Assembly (NCBI GenBank): GCA_003210075.1 | Contig: QCNR01000014.1 | Location: 1-33,114, forward strand | Direction: 5' to 3' | Length of the DNA: 33,114 nucleotides | From: Pelagibacteraceae bacterium AG-426-G09 | GTDB lineage: Bacteria > Pseudomonadota > Alphaproteobacteria > Pelagibacterales > Pelagibacteraceae | Shown here: in pieces, positions 24,327 through 32,418 of the stretch | Numbering within the stretch: position 1 is the first letter of the stretch | How the letters are laid out: each line of letters opens with the position of its first letter | Program-made: the position numbers and the translations under genes | Notes under the pieces: generated by a model | What the model was told of the DNA's origin: nothing | The model's input: the letters and a program-made list of their open reading frames with translations, nothing else | Database searches by the model: none

Positions 24327-24874
24327 AAATAATTACAATTTTAATTTTATTTTTCTTTTTTTTTCAGACTAATCTTAATGCACTAAATAAAGAAAATATT
24401 ACAAAAAAATTAAATCAAACAGATAACTTTAGTTTCAATTTTATTCAAACAATTGGTGGAAAAGATGAAAAAGGAGAGTGTGTAATTCAATATCCAAAAA
24501 AAATGTTTTGTAAATATGACTCAAGGAAAAATAAAATTATAGTCTCAAATGGTTCAAGCATAGTAATCAAAACTGATAGACAGTATTACCGTTATCCAAT
24601 TAAAAGCACACCTTTCGACTTTATATTAGATAAAAATTTTTTAATAAATCAAATTAAATCTTCAAACTTAAATGAAATGGAGGATAAGTATGTATTTATT
24701 AAAATAGTTGAAAATAATAATAATATAAATATTTTTTTTGATAAAAAAGATTATGATTTAGTCGGCTGGCAAGTAGAAGATGTTTATCAAAATTTAGCAA
24801 TTACATATATATTTAATACTTTGATCAATACCAATATAGATGAAAAAATCTTTAAACTCCCTTTAAATGATTAA
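24323..24874 (+). CDS. lolA: Outer-membrane lipoprotein carrier LolA-like protein
   Basis: A 183-residue protein with a cleavable-looking signal peptide (residues 1-20, ILILFFFFFQTNLNA). The mature part fits LolA: FSFNFIQTIGGKDEKGECVIQYPKK-type beta strands, then YYRYPIKSTPFDFIL and DLVGWQVED near the C-terminus. LolA shuttles lipoproteins from LolCDE across the periplasm to the outer membrane. Sequence conservation of LolA is low, so the call also relies on its position overlapping ftsK (ATGA), a common ftsK-lolA arrangement. It overlaps the convergent acetyltransferase by 4 bp. Confidence 0.88.
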   Translation: MKIITILILFFFFFQTNLNALNKENITKKLNQTDNFSFNFIQTIGGKDEKGECVIQYPKKMFCKYDSRKNKIIVSNGSSIVIKTDRQYYRYPIKSTPFDFILDKNFLINQIKSSNLNEMEDKYVFIKIVENNNNINIFFDKKDYDLVGWQVEDVYQNLAITYIFNTLINTNIDEKIFKLPLND

Positions 24875-25371
24875 ATTAAATTGATTGTTTCCTCCTTAAA
24901 AATTTTCATACCTCTATTTATATAATTTTTAAGTGCATTTTTATGATCTAATGTACAAGTGTGTACCCAAACTCTTTTAGATTTGATTTCAAAACATATT
25001 TTTATAGCTTGAGATAGAAAATAACCTCCAAATTTCTTACCAATATACTCATCAAGTAATCCAAAATATGCTATCTCACAACTATTTTGGGATGGATCTT
25101 TTATAGCCTCAAAATATCCAATCAAATCTTTATTAAATTTCAATACGTATGTATGTACGTTTTTATTTTCTAAATAAGAGGTCCATTTTAAATTATCCCA
25201 AGATAATCTATCTACCCACCTATGATTTTTTCCCACATTTTTATAAAAAAATTTATTTAGTTCAATATCTGGAGGGTTAATTTTTTCTATAATTAGATCT
25301 TTATTTGGCGAGTTAACTTGTTTTAAATTATCTAAGGTTAGAATCTCGAGGTAGTATCTGTCTACTTTCAA
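24871..25371 (-). CDS. GNAT-family N-acetyltransferase
   Basis: A 166-residue GNAT-fold protein. The acetyl-CoA binding region is YIGKKFGGYFLSQAI (a variant of Q/RxxGxG/A, about residues 109-123), preceded by a beta strand EIAYFGLLDE and followed by RVWVHTCTLDHKNALKNYINRGM, the typical end of the fold. The start codon is TTG at 25371, 2 nt after hinT; no ATG is available, so this gene uses a rare start. It is the last gene of the mcl-mtkA-mtkB-hinT operon. The substrate is unknown. Confidence 0.8.
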   Translation of the reverse strand: MKVDRYYLEILTLDNLKQVNSPNKDLIIEKINPPDIELNKFFYKNVGKNHRWVDRLSWDNLKWTSYLENKNVHTYVLKFNKDLIGYFEAIKDPSQNSCEIAYFGLLDEYIGKKFGGYFLSQAIKICFEIKSKRVWVHTCTLDHKNALKNYINRGMKIFKEETINLI

Positions 25372-25373
25372 GG

Positions 25374-25739
25374 CTATTGAACCATCTTGCCAATTTTTTC
25401 TCCACCAAACAAATGAAAGTGTAAATGGGAAACTTCTTGTCCACCATCCTCACCAATGTTTGATAGAGCCCTGTATCCTTTGCCACCATCTACAGAAATT
25501 CCAAGTTTTTTTGCAACAATATTAATCCCTTTTAAAAGACCAGTCATTTCCTTCGGAGAAGCGTTTTGACAAAAGTCGTCTAAATCAACATATTTTCCTT
25601 TAGGGATAACTAGAGCGTGTACTTTTTTTTGTGGATTAATATCGTGGAAAGATAAAACAAACTCATCTTCGTAGATTTTCTTACAAGGAATTTCACCTCT
25701 AAGAATTTTTGCAAATATATTTTGATCATCGTATTTCAT
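25374..25739 (-). CDS. hinT: Histidine-triad (HIT) nucleotide-binding protein
   Basis: A 121-residue protein of the HINT branch. It starts with NIFAKILRGEIPCKKIYED and ends with the catalytic triad HLHFHLFGG (His105, His107, His109). HALVIPKGKY and ALSNIGEDGGQEVSH match the nucleotide-binding core. HINT proteins hydrolyse AMP-lysine and aminoacyl-adenylate phosphoramidates. It starts 1 nt after the malate-CoA ligase alpha gene. The co-operonic position next to an acyl-CoA ligase could be incidental to genome compaction. Confidence 0.94.
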   Translation of the reverse strand: MKYDDQNIFAKILRGEIPCKKIYEDEFVLSFHDINPQKKVHALVIPKGKYVDLDDFCQNASPKEMTGLLKGINIVAKKLGISVDGGKGYRALSNIGEDGGQEVSHLHFHLFGGEKIGKMVQ

Positions 25740-25740
25740 A

Positions 25741-26628
25741 TTAAATTTTTTCTAATACAGACCTAACAGTATCGCCCATCACTGATGGATTTTTTGATAT
25801 AGTTACCCCACATTCTTTCAAAATTTCAACTTTTTCAATTGCACTTTCACCATACGCAGAAACAATGGCTCCAGCGTGCCCCATTACTCTTCCTTTAGGA
25901 GCAGTTAATCCAGCTATATATCCAATTACAGGTTTTTTCATATTTTCTTTCGCAAATTCGCCTGCAGCAACTTCTTGTGGCCCACCAATTTCGCCTATCA
26001 TTAAAATTGCATCTGTTTCGTCATCGGTTTCAAATTTTTCAATTATATCTCTAAATGAACTTCCATTAATTGGATCGCCTCCGATTCCTACGCTAGTAGA
26101 AATACCAATATTAAGATTTTTCATTTGTTGAGCAGCTTCATATCCTAAAGTTCCTGATCTGCTAATAATTCCAACTCTACCCTCCTTATAAATATGGCCT
26201 GGCATAATTCCCAACATTGATTTACCTGGACTTATAATACCTGCACAGTTTGGACCTACAAGAGTCATTTTATCATTTTTTGAATATCTTCTCATATATC
26301 TCTTAATTCTAATCATATCGTGTGAAGGGATTCCATCTACTATGGCTACACAAGTTTTAATTCCAGCGTCAGCTGCTTCCATTGCTGAGTCTGCTGCGAA
26401 TGCTGGTGGAACAAATAATATTGATGCTGTTGCACCAGTATGTTTCACTGCATCTTTTACAGTGTTAAAGACTGGCCTGTCTAAATGTTTTTGGCCCCCC
26501 TTTCCTGGTGTAACGCCACCTACTACATTTGAACCATATTTTATCATTTCCTCGGCATGGAAAGTTCCCATTTTTCCAGTGAAACCTTGAATTAAAATTT
26601 TTGTATTTTTTTCAATTATAACTGCCAT
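25741..26628 (-). CDS. mtkB: Malate-CoA ligase (malate thiokinase) alpha-type subunit, SucD-like
   Basis: A 295-residue CoA-binding subunit of the succinyl/malate-CoA ligase family. GFTGKMGTFHAEEM is near the start, then YGSNVVGGVTPGKGGQ. The phosphorylated His251 is in MGHAGAI. The segment GPNCAGIISPGKSMLGIMPG and SRSGTLGYEAAQQMK, then ISTSVGIGGDPINGSSF, match my recollection of Methylobacterium MtkB better than E. coli SucD (which reads NCPGVITPGECKIGIQPG). With mcl and mtkA it would convert malate, CoA and ATP to malyl-CoA, cleaved to glyoxylate and acetyl-CoA. Succinyl-CoA synthetase remains the alternative. It abuts mtkA with no gap. Confidence 0.8.
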   Translation of the reverse strand: MAVIIEKNTKILIQGFTGKMGTFHAEEMIKYGSNVVGGVTPGKGGQKHLDRPVFNTVKDAVKHTGATASILFVPPAFAADSAMEAADAGIKTCVAIVDGIPSHDMIRIKRYMRRYSKNDKMTLVGPNCAGIISPGKSMLGIMPGHIYKEGRVGIISRSGTLGYEAAQQMKNLNIGISTSVGIGGDPINGSSFRDIIEKFETDDETDAILMIGEIGGPQEVAAGEFAKENMKKPVIGYIAGLTAPKGRVMGHAGAIVSAYGESAIEKVEILKECGVTISKNPSVMGDTVRSVLEKI

Positions 26629-27789
26629 TTATTTCAATGCTGCAACCGCTTTATTTGCTGCATCCTCTAAAGTGTTAGCCTCTATATAATTTAATTTACT
26701 TTCTTGAAGAATCTTATTTCCTTTTTCAACATTTGTTCCAGCTAATCTTATCACCAGAGGAACTTTGATTTCTATTTTTTCTAATGCTTGCACTATTCCT
26801 TCTGCCACCCAATCACATCTATTTATTCCAGCAAAAATATTAACAAGAATTACTTTTACTTTTTTATCCATAGTAATTAGCCTGAATGCCTTTACTATTT
26901 TTTCAGGTGTTGCTCCTCCACCAACATCTAGAAAGTTGGCCGGTTCTCCACCTGCAAGTTTAATCATATCCATTGATGCCATTGCTAATCCAGCTCCATT
27001 TATAATATTTCCAATGTTTCCATCTAAACTAACGTAATTTAAACCCCTATCAGAAGCGTAAACTTCTTTTTCATCCTCTTGTGTTTTGTCTCTTAATTCA
27101 GATACTTTGTCTCTTCTAAACATTGCATTATTGTCAAAACTCATCTTACAGTCTAATGCCAATATTTGTTTTTGTTTTGAGATTACTAATGGATTTACCT
27201 CAACCATTGTTGCGTCTAACTCACTAAAAGCTTTGGCACATCCAATTATTGTTTCTGAGGCTCTTCTTATTAATTCTGGCTCTATTCCTAATCCAAATGC
27301 AAGCTCTCTTGCCTGAAAGTTTTGTATACCAACCGCAACTTCTATTTTAGATCTAATAATCGATTTTGGTTTTTCTTTAGCAATTTCCTCTACGCTCATT
27401 CCACCTTCTGTTGAAGCTACAACCATTATACTTTCAGAACTTCTGTCAAAAACTAAACCTAGGTATAATTCTTTTTCAATATCTGTTGCCTCCTCAATAT
27501 AAATTCTATTTACAATTTTGCCCTCTGGTCCTGTTTGATTAGTAACTAATTTTTTTCCTAAAAGCTTGTCTGTTGCTTGAGCAACTTCGAGGGGAGAGTT
27601 GCAAACAATTACTCCTCCAGCCTTTCCCCTTGCGCCGGAATGAATTTGTGCTTTTACAACCCACTTTGATCCGCCAATTTCTCTTGCTTTATTCTCTGCG
27701 GTCTCAGGACTGTAGACAATCCCTCCTCTTGGAATTGTAACTCCAAAGCTAGCTAAAATTTCTTTTGCTTGATATTCGTGTATATCCAT
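26629..27789 (-). CDS. mtkA: Malate-CoA ligase (malate thiokinase) beta-type subunit, SucC-like
   Basis: A 386-residue ATP-grasp subunit. MDIHEYQAKEILASFGV and VKAQIHSGARGKAGG (ATP binding) occupy the first 60 residues. MVEVNPLVISKQKQILALD provides the metal-binding Asn and Asp. NGAGLAMASMDMIKLAGGEP with NFLDVGGGATPEKI, then FAGINRCDWVAEGIV, form the CoA-ligase domain. The late CDWVAEGIVQA and LAGTNVEKG fit malate thiokinase beta subunits, although SucC is close. It lies 2 nt after the malyl-CoA lyase gene and directly before mtkB; the three-gene set is what separates this from an ordinary sucCD. Confidence 0.8.
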   Translation of the reverse strand: MDIHEYQAKEILASFGVTIPRGGIVYSPETAENKAREIGGSKWVVKAQIHSGARGKAGGVIVCNSPLEVAQATDKLLGKKLVTNQTGPEGKIVNRIYIEEATDIEKELYLGLVFDRSSESIMVVASTEGGMSVEEIAKEKPKSIIRSKIEVAVGIQNFQARELAFGLGIEPELIRRASETIIGCAKAFSELDATMVEVNPLVISKQKQILALDCKMSFDNNAMFRRDKVSELRDKTQEDEKEVYASDRGLNYVSLDGNIGNIINGAGLAMASMDMIKLAGGEPANFLDVGGGATPEKIVKAFRLITMDKKVKVILVNIFAGINRCDWVAEGIVQALEKIEIKVPLVIRLAGTNVEKGNKILQESKLNYIEANTLEDAANKAVAALK

Positions 27790-27791
27790 AA

Positions 27792-28730
27792 TTATTTTTT
27801 GTTAATTAATTTAGCAATGCTAACAATGTTTTCCGCCATCCTCGCAGATGCTGCATCGATCATTCTTCCATCTAGCTGCGCTGCTCCTTTGCCTTCTTTT
27901 GCAGCTTTATCTAATTCCTCTAAAATTCTTTTTGCTTTATTGACTTCTGTCTCTGGTGGTGAAAAAACTTTATTAGCTAGTTCTATTTGAGATGGATGTA
28001 TTGCCCATTTTCCTTCAATACCAATTGCAGCTCCTCTTTTTGCTGCAGCAATATATGAATCTGGATCATTGAAATCTCCGAAGGGACCATCGATAGCCCT
28101 TAGCCCATAAGCTCTACACGTCATTACAAGTTCTGAAAGTCCGTGATGCCATTGATCCCCTGGATAATCAGGATTTAATCCACCTATTACAACAGTTCTT
28201 GCTCTTAAACTTGCAGCATAGTCAGCGACACCAAAATGCAATGCCTCTAATCTTTCACTCGATTTTGCAATTTCTTTGATATTGGACATTCCAAGCGCTG
28301 TTTCGATTAAACACTCAATACCAATTTTGTTTTTTAATTTTTTATTCGTTTCAATTTGAGTGAGCATACAATCAACCATGTATACATCACTTTCGGTGCC
28401 AGCCTTTGGTACTAATATTGTATCAACATTTTCTCCTGCTTGCTCAACAATTTCTACTAAATCACTATACATATAGTGTGTATCAAGACTGTTTATTCTT
28501 ACAGAAATTGTTTTTCCTTTTTCTCTCCAGTCCATTTCATTAAGCGCTTTAATTACATTCGCACGTGCTGGAACCTTATCATTTGGAGAAACCGCATCTT
28601 CTAAATCTAAAAAAATGTAATCCGCCTCTGAGTTTAAAGCTTTCTCAAACATCTTTGGCGATGAGCCTGGAACTGCTAATTCACTTCTTTGCAATCTTGA
28701 TCTTGCAGGTTTATAGAACTTATGGCTCAT
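27792..28730 (-). CDS. mcl: Malyl-CoA lyase (HpcH/HpaI aldolase, CitE-like)
   Basis: A 312-residue protein. Motifs are RLQRSELAVPGSSPKMFEKA, YIFLDLEDAVSPNDK, VRINSLDTHYMYSD (Arg78), IECLIETALGM (metal ligand Glu143), HFGVADYAAS (Asp170) and GKWAIHPSQIELAN. The segment RLQRSELAVPGS and the RAYGLRAIDGPFGDFNDPD stretch are those of L-malyl-CoA/beta-methylmalyl-CoA lyases rather than citrate lyase beta subunits. It cleaves malyl-CoA to glyoxylate and acetyl-CoA (reversible). It is first in the operon with mtkA, mtkB, hinT and the GNAT gene. A TATATA lies 12 nt before its ATG. Confidence 0.88.
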   Translation of the reverse strand: MSHKFYKPARSRLQRSELAVPGSSPKMFEKALNSEADYIFLDLEDAVSPNDKVPARANVIKALNEMDWREKGKTISVRINSLDTHYMYSDLVEIVEQAGENVDTILVPKAGTESDVYMVDCMLTQIETNKKLKNKIGIECLIETALGMSNIKEIAKSSERLEALHFGVADYAASLRARTVVIGGLNPDYPGDQWHHGLSELVMTCRAYGLRAIDGPFGDFNDPDSYIAAAKRGAAIGIEGKWAIHPSQIELANKVFSPPETEVNKAKRILEELDKAAKEGKGAAQLDGRMIDAASARMAENIVSIAKLINKK

Positions 28731-28742
28731 TTTTTCAGGAAG

Positions 28743-28748
28743 TATATA
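28743..28748 (-). promoter_or_regulatory. Putative -10 element of the mcl operon
   Basis: TATATA sits exactly 12 nt before the mcl ATG on the minus strand, a spacing similar to candidate -10 elements before rpe and hisB. No convincing -35 was found. If used, the transcript leader would be only a few nucleotides long. Confidence 0.3.
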
Positions 28749-28766
28749 TTTAAATGAAATTATTAA

Positions 28767-28789
28767 ATACTTATCTTTTTTATAAGTAT
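28767..28789 (-). terminator. AT-rich inverted repeat between hisE and mcl
   Basis: ATACTTAT and ATAAGTAT are perfect 8-bp complements separated by a 7-nt loop, in the 71-bp gap after hisE. On the minus strand the stem is followed by TTAATAATTTC, weakly U-rich. It could end the his transcript or be a protein-binding palindrome for the mcl operon. The stem is AU-rich and therefore weak. Confidence 0.35.
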
Positions 28790-28801
28790 ATTTTGTAGGT
28801 A

Positions 28802-29074
28802 TTATTTTTTTCTTATTGATAATTCAGTCATTATTTCTTCAATTTTTATTCCATTAGCCTCTAGATAAACAATCAAATGATACATTACATCTGCCGCTTC
28901 ATGAATTTTATTAGTATCTTTCTCTACAGCCTCAATAAGTTCTCCAACTTCTTCGAGTACTTTTTCTTTTGCCAAAGATTTATCTTCTAATAACTTATTA
29001 GTGTAAGATCCAGAAATAGGATTATTTTTTCTTTCTCTAGCTAATAAAATTAAATCTTCTAATATTTTTAACAT
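28802..29074 (-). CDS. hisE: Phosphoribosyl-ATP pyrophosphatase
   Basis: A 90-residue all-helical MazG-like enzyme. KEKVLEEVGELIEAVEKD (about residues 36-53) and EAADVMYHLIVYLEANGI (about 59-76) supply the Glu and Asp metal ligands. It hydrolyses phosphoribosyl-ATP to phosphoribosyl-AMP in histidine synthesis. It is the last gene of the hisB-hisH-hisA-hisF-hisE run, starting 1 nt after hisF. HisI is not in this window. Confidence 0.95.
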   Translation of the reverse strand: MLKILEDLILLARERKNNPISGSYTNKLLEDKSLAKEKVLEEVGELIEAVEKDTNKIHEAADVMYHLIVYLEANGIKIEEIMTELSIRKK

Positions 29075-29075
29075 T

Positions 29076-29828
29076 TTAAATTCTAACAGGTATGTTCTTA
29101 GATGCCAAATATTGCTTTGCTTCTTCTATAGAAAAAGTTCCATAATGAAAAATAGATGCCGCAAGCACCGCATTTGCTCCTGATTTAATTCCGTCAACTA
29201 AATGGTCTAAAGTACCAACGCCACCAGAAGCTATTACTGGGATATTTACTGATGAAGATATGTTTTTCATAAGTTCAATATCATAACCAGACTGAGTTCC
29301 ATCTTTATCCATTGAAGTAACAAGTAATTCTCCAGCACCGTTTTTTTCCATTTTTTTCGCAAATTCTATTGCATTAATTCCCGTTTTATTTCTTCCACCA
29401 TGGGTAAATATTTCCCACATATCTCCATTTTTCTTAGCATCTATAGCCACAACAATACACTGGGACCCAAATTTTTTGGAACTTTCAACAACTACCTCTG
29501 GGTTTTGAACTGCAGCTGTATTTATAGATACTTTATCTGCTCCACAGTTTAATAACTTGTTTATATCTTCAATACTACGCACGCCTCCCCCTACTGTAAG
29601 AGGAACAAAACATTTTTTTGAAGTTTTCTCAACAACCTCATAAATAGTGTCTCTATTTTCGTTGGATGCTGTGATATCTAAAAAACAAATCTCATCAGCT
29701 CCACCATCACTATAAATTTTAGCTTGTTCTACAGGATCACCTGCATCCTTTAGATCCACAAAGTTGATACCTTTTACAACACGTCCATTTTTAACATCTA
29801 AACAGGGAATAATTCTATTTTTTAGCAT
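29076..29828 (-). CDS. hisF: Imidazole glycerol phosphate synthase, cyclase subunit
   Basis: A 250-residue TIM barrel with [18 protein letters not shown] (catalytic Asp11), AIDAKK (second catalytic Asp, about residue 130), and phosphate-binding VGGGVRS and ASGGVGT. It receives ammonia from HisH and turns PRFAR into imidazole glycerol phosphate and AICAR. The AICAR by-product is the substrate of PurH, encoded at 16751. It starts 6 nt after hisA and keeps the normal length. Confidence 0.98.
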   Translation of the reverse strand: MLKNRIIPCLDVKNGRVVKGINFVDLKDAGDPVEQAKIYSDGGADEICFLDITASNENRDTIYEVVEKTSKKCFVPLTVGGGVRSIEDINKLLNCGADKVSINTAAVQNPEVVVESSKKFGSQCIVVAIDAKKNGDMWEIFTHGGRNKTGINAIEFAKKMEKNGAGELLVTSMDKDGTQSGYDIELMKNISSSVNIPVIASGGVGTLDHLVDGIKSGANAVLAASIFHYGTFSIEEAKQYLASKNIPVRI

Positions 29829-29834
29829 TTAAAA

Positions 29835-30584
29835 TTAACTTAATAAATTAACTATATTTCCTGAAACTGACAAACGTCCATCATATATTGCTTTACCAAC
29901 TATTACTCCTTCAAAGTATTCCGGATGTTGTTTTACTGCAACAATATCATTTATAGATCCTACACCTCCTGAAACTACAACTGGAATCTTATTTTCAAGA
30001 AGTTTAACAATTTTAATAGTTTCTTCAAAATTAGGCCTTGTTAAAGTTCCATCTCTTTCAATATCAGTATAAATTATTCTTGAAACTCCAATATCTTTAA
30101 TTTGCATTAAATAATCTGTTGCAAGGATATTTGTTTGATCTTTCCAGCCTTTAAGGGCTATATATCCTTCACGAACATCTAGGCCCACTGCTATTTTGTT
30201 TTTAAATTTGTTGCAAACATTTTCGAGAAATTTTAGATCCCTTACTGCAATAGTTCCTAAAACAACTCTATCTACTCCTACATCAATTAATTTAGCTATA
30301 TGATCAATTGTTCTTATCCCGCCACCTACTTGGACTCTCATTTGTATATCGGTAGCTTTATCCTTGTTCTGATTACATATGTTCTCTATCAATTTTCCAT
30401 TAACTGGCTCTTCATTGAGAGCTCCATCTAAATCGACTATATGAAGGTCACGAAAACCTTGAGCTGAAAATTCTTTAGCCTGATCTAAAGGAGTTTTTTC
30501 ATAAATTGTGCTTTTGTTGAAATCGCCCTTCAAAAGTCTCACACACTTTCCATTTTTTATATCTATCGCTGGAAATATTTTCAT
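29835..30584 (-). CDS. hisA: Phosphoribosylformimino-5-aminoimidazole carboxamide ribotide isomerase
   Basis: A 249-residue TIM barrel paralogous to HisF. It has FPAIDIKNGKCVRLLKGDF (catalytic Asp8), QVGGGIRT, and VGLDVREGYIALKGW with the second catalytic Asp. TDIERDGTL and VSGGVGS complete it. It isomerises ProFAR to PRFAR by an Amadori rearrangement. It lies 2 nt after hisH and before hisF, the usual alphaproteobacterial his order. Confidence 0.98.
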   Translation of the reverse strand: MKIFPAIDIKNGKCVRLLKGDFNKSTIYEKTPLDQAKEFSAQGFRDLHIVDLDGALNEEPVNGKLIENICNQNKDKATDIQMRVQVGGGIRTIDHIAKLIDVGVDRVVLGTIAVRDLKFLENVCNKFKNKIAVGLDVREGYIALKGWKDQTNILATDYLMQIKDIGVSRIIYTDIERDGTLTRPNFEETIKIVKLLENKIPVVVSGGVGSINDIVAVKQHPEYFEGVIVGKAIYDGRLSVSGNIVNLLS

Positions 30585-30586
30585 AT

Positions 30587-31213
30587 TTATAATTTTATAA
30601 AATTTTCTATTATCTGTAATCCAATTTTATCGCTTTTTTCTGGGTGAAATTGAGTTCCAAATATATTTTCCTTTTCTACAGCACATACAATATTTGAAGA
30701 GTAATCAGTAGTTGCTGAAATAACATTTTTATCATTTGGAATAAATTCATAACTATGCACAAAATACATATGAGAATTATTTTCTATATCTTTGAAAATT
30801 TTACTTTCCTTAACAATATTAATTTGATTCCAGCCAATATGAGGAAGTTTATATTTTCCATTTTGATTATCTATTTTTGAAACTTTACCTGAAATCCAGC
30901 CTAATCCTTTGGTTTTAGTTTCTTCATAACCAATATCTGCAAACATTTGTAACCCAACACAAATTCCAAGAAGAGGTTTTTTATTATTAATTGCGAATTC
31001 ATTTAGAGTATCAATTAAGCCACTGATATTATTAAGTCCATGGACACAACTTTTAAACGAACCTTGTCCTGGCAAAACAACTTTATCGCTCGATTTGATT
31101 TTATTAATGTCTGAAGTTACCTCTATTTTTACTTTATCTTTAGCAACTTCGTTGAACGAATTAATAACAGAGCTAATGTTGCCCGATTTATAGTCGACAA
31201 TTGTAATATTCAT
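30587..31213 (-). CDS. hisH: Imidazole glycerol phosphate synthase, glutamine amidotransferase subunit
   Basis: A 208-residue class I glutamine amidotransferase. VDYKSGNISSV is at the N-terminus, VLPGQGSF forms the oxyanion region, and the nucleophilic Cys is in PLLGICVGLQMF (about residue 85). The His-Glu pair is in GTQFHPEKS near the C-terminus. It makes ammonia for HisF. It starts 7 nt after hisB and is followed by hisA. Confidence 0.97.
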   Translation of the reverse strand: MNITIVDYKSGNISSVINSFNEVAKDKVKIEVTSDINKIKSSDKVVLPGQGSFKSCVHGLNNISGLIDTLNEFAINNKKPLLGICVGLQMFADIGYEETKTKGLGWISGKVSKIDNQNGKYKLPHIGWNQINIVKESKIFKDIENNSHMYFVHSYEFIPNDKNVISATTDYSSNIVCAVEKENIFGTQFHPEKSDKIGLQIIENFIKL

Positions 31214-31220
31214 TAAAATT

Positions 31221-31811
31221 TTATAATGAGCCTTTAGTAGATGGTATAACGTTTTTTGTTCTTGGATCTATTTCTAAAGCACTTCTTAAAGTTCTAGCTA
31301 ATCCTTTAAAGCATGACTCAATTATATGGTGACTATTATCTCCATAGATATTTTCCATGTGGAGTGTAACACCAGCTGACTGAGAAAATGCTTGAAACCA
31401 TTCTTTAAATAATTCCGTGTCCATTTCACCAAGTTTTTCAACTTTTAAATTTACTTTCCATATTAAGTAAGGTCTATTTGATACATCTATCGCAACTCTG
31501 GAAAGGGTTTCGTCCATTGGAATCATTGCATGAGCGTATCTTTTAATTCCTTTGAATTTGTTAGAAGCCTTTTTAATACATTCGCCAATGGCAATCCCTA
31601 CATCCTCTGTGGTGTGGTGTAGATCAATATGCGTATCTCCTTTTGCTTTTACATTTAAATCAATCAAAGAGTGCTTGGATAATTGCTCAAGCATATGATT
31701 TAAAAAACCTATGCCTGTGTCAATTTTATATTTACCCTTTCCATCAATATTTACTTCAACACTAATTGATGTCTCTTTAGTTTTTCGGCTGATTTTAGCT
31801 TTTCGTTTCAT
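31221..31811 (-). CDS. hisB: Imidazoleglycerol-phosphate dehydratase
   Basis: A 196-residue monofunctional IGPD; no histidinol-phosphatase domain is fused. Manganese-binding motifs are [32 protein letters not shown] and [17 protein letters not shown]. The C-terminal STKGSL is typical. It dehydrates imidazole glycerol phosphate to imidazole acetol phosphate. It heads the his operon and is divergent from hslV, with 91 bp between starts. Confidence 0.98.
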   Translation of the reverse strand: MKRKAKISRKTKETSISVEVNIDGKGKYKIDTGIGFLNHMLEQLSKHSLIDLNVKAKGDTHIDLHHTTEDVGIAIGECIKKASNKFKGIKRYAHAMIPMDETLSRVAIDVSNRPYLIWKVNLKVEKLGEMDTELFKEWFQAFSQSAGVTLHMENIYGDNSHHIIESCFKGLARTLRSALEIDPRTKNVIPSTKGSL

Positions 31812-31822
31812 TATAAAATATA

Positions 31823-31851
31823 GGTATATATAGATTATTTGACGATATCAA
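31823..31851 (-). promoter_or_regulatory. Putative promoter of the his operon
   Basis: On the minus strand TTGATA (31851-31846) and TATACC (31828-31823) are separated by 17 bp. The -10 ends 11 nt before the hisB ATG. Both hexamers match consensus at four or five positions. It would give a very short leader with no room for an attenuator. Confidence 0.35.
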
Positions 31852-31902
31852 TATTTCTAATTTAGCACTTGAACTATAAAAATTAGTATCCACCTATGTG
31901 TC

Positions 31903-32418
31903 ATGACAACAATAGCGCTGGTAAGAAAAAAAAATCAAGTAGTAGTGGCTAGTGATGGCCAAGTCAGTATGGGAAATACTGTAATTAAGAAAACTGCAAA
32001 TAAAGTTAGAAAGATTGAGAAAAGAAATGTGATTGCAGGCTTTGCAGGCTCTACCGCAGATGCTTTAACATTATTTGAAAGATTAGAGTCTAAATTAGAA
32101 AAACACGCCGGCAATCTTGCAAGAGCTGCTGTAGAATTAGCTAAAGATTGGCGAACAGATAAATACTTAAGAAGATTAGAAGCTTTGATGGCAGTGGCTG
32201 ATAAAGAAAAAAGTTTCATAATTTCCGGAACTGGAGATGTATTAGAACCTGAGGGAGATGTTATTGGAATTGGTTCGGGTGGAAATTATGCTTTAGCAGC
32301 AGCAAAAGTTCTAATGAATTCAGATATGTCTGCAGAAGAGATAGCGAAAAAAGCTGTGGAGACAGCATCTGAAATTTGTGTATTCACTAACAATAACATT
32401 TCAACTGAAAAAATATAA
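31903..32418 (+). CDS. hslV: ATP-dependent protease peptidase subunit HslV
   Basis: A 171-residue proteasome-like peptidase. The ATG places Thr2 directly after Met, so removal of Met exposes the N-terminal nucleophile ([19 protein letters not shown]). [17 protein letters not shown] supplies the conserved Lys, and [17 protein letters not shown] and [13 protein letters not shown] are family motifs. Twelve-subunit HslV is capped by the HslU ATPase. Its stop overlaps the hslU start (TAATG). No heat-shock-type promoter could be placed convincingly in the upstream gap. Confidence 0.98.
   Translation: MTTIALVRKKNQVVVASDGQVSMGNTVIKKTANKVRKIEKRNVIAGFAGSTADALTLFERLESKLEKHAGNLARAAVELAKDWRTDKYLRRLEALMAVADKEKSFIISGTGDVLEPEGDVIGIGSGGNYALAAAKVLMNSDMSAEEIAKKAVETASEICVFTNNNISTEKI

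Noticed and set aside
25741..27789. Annotation of the ligase pair as TCA-cycle succinyl-CoA synthetase (sucCD).
   Set aside because: Sequence details and the tight linkage to malyl-CoA lyase favour malate-CoA ligase, though the alternative is kept in the entries.
31868..31899. Possible sigma-32 heat-shock promoter for hslVU (CTTGAA then CCTATGT).
   Set aside because: The spacer is about 19 bp, longer than usual, and the -10 ends 3 nt before the hslV ATG, so transcription would start inside the gene.
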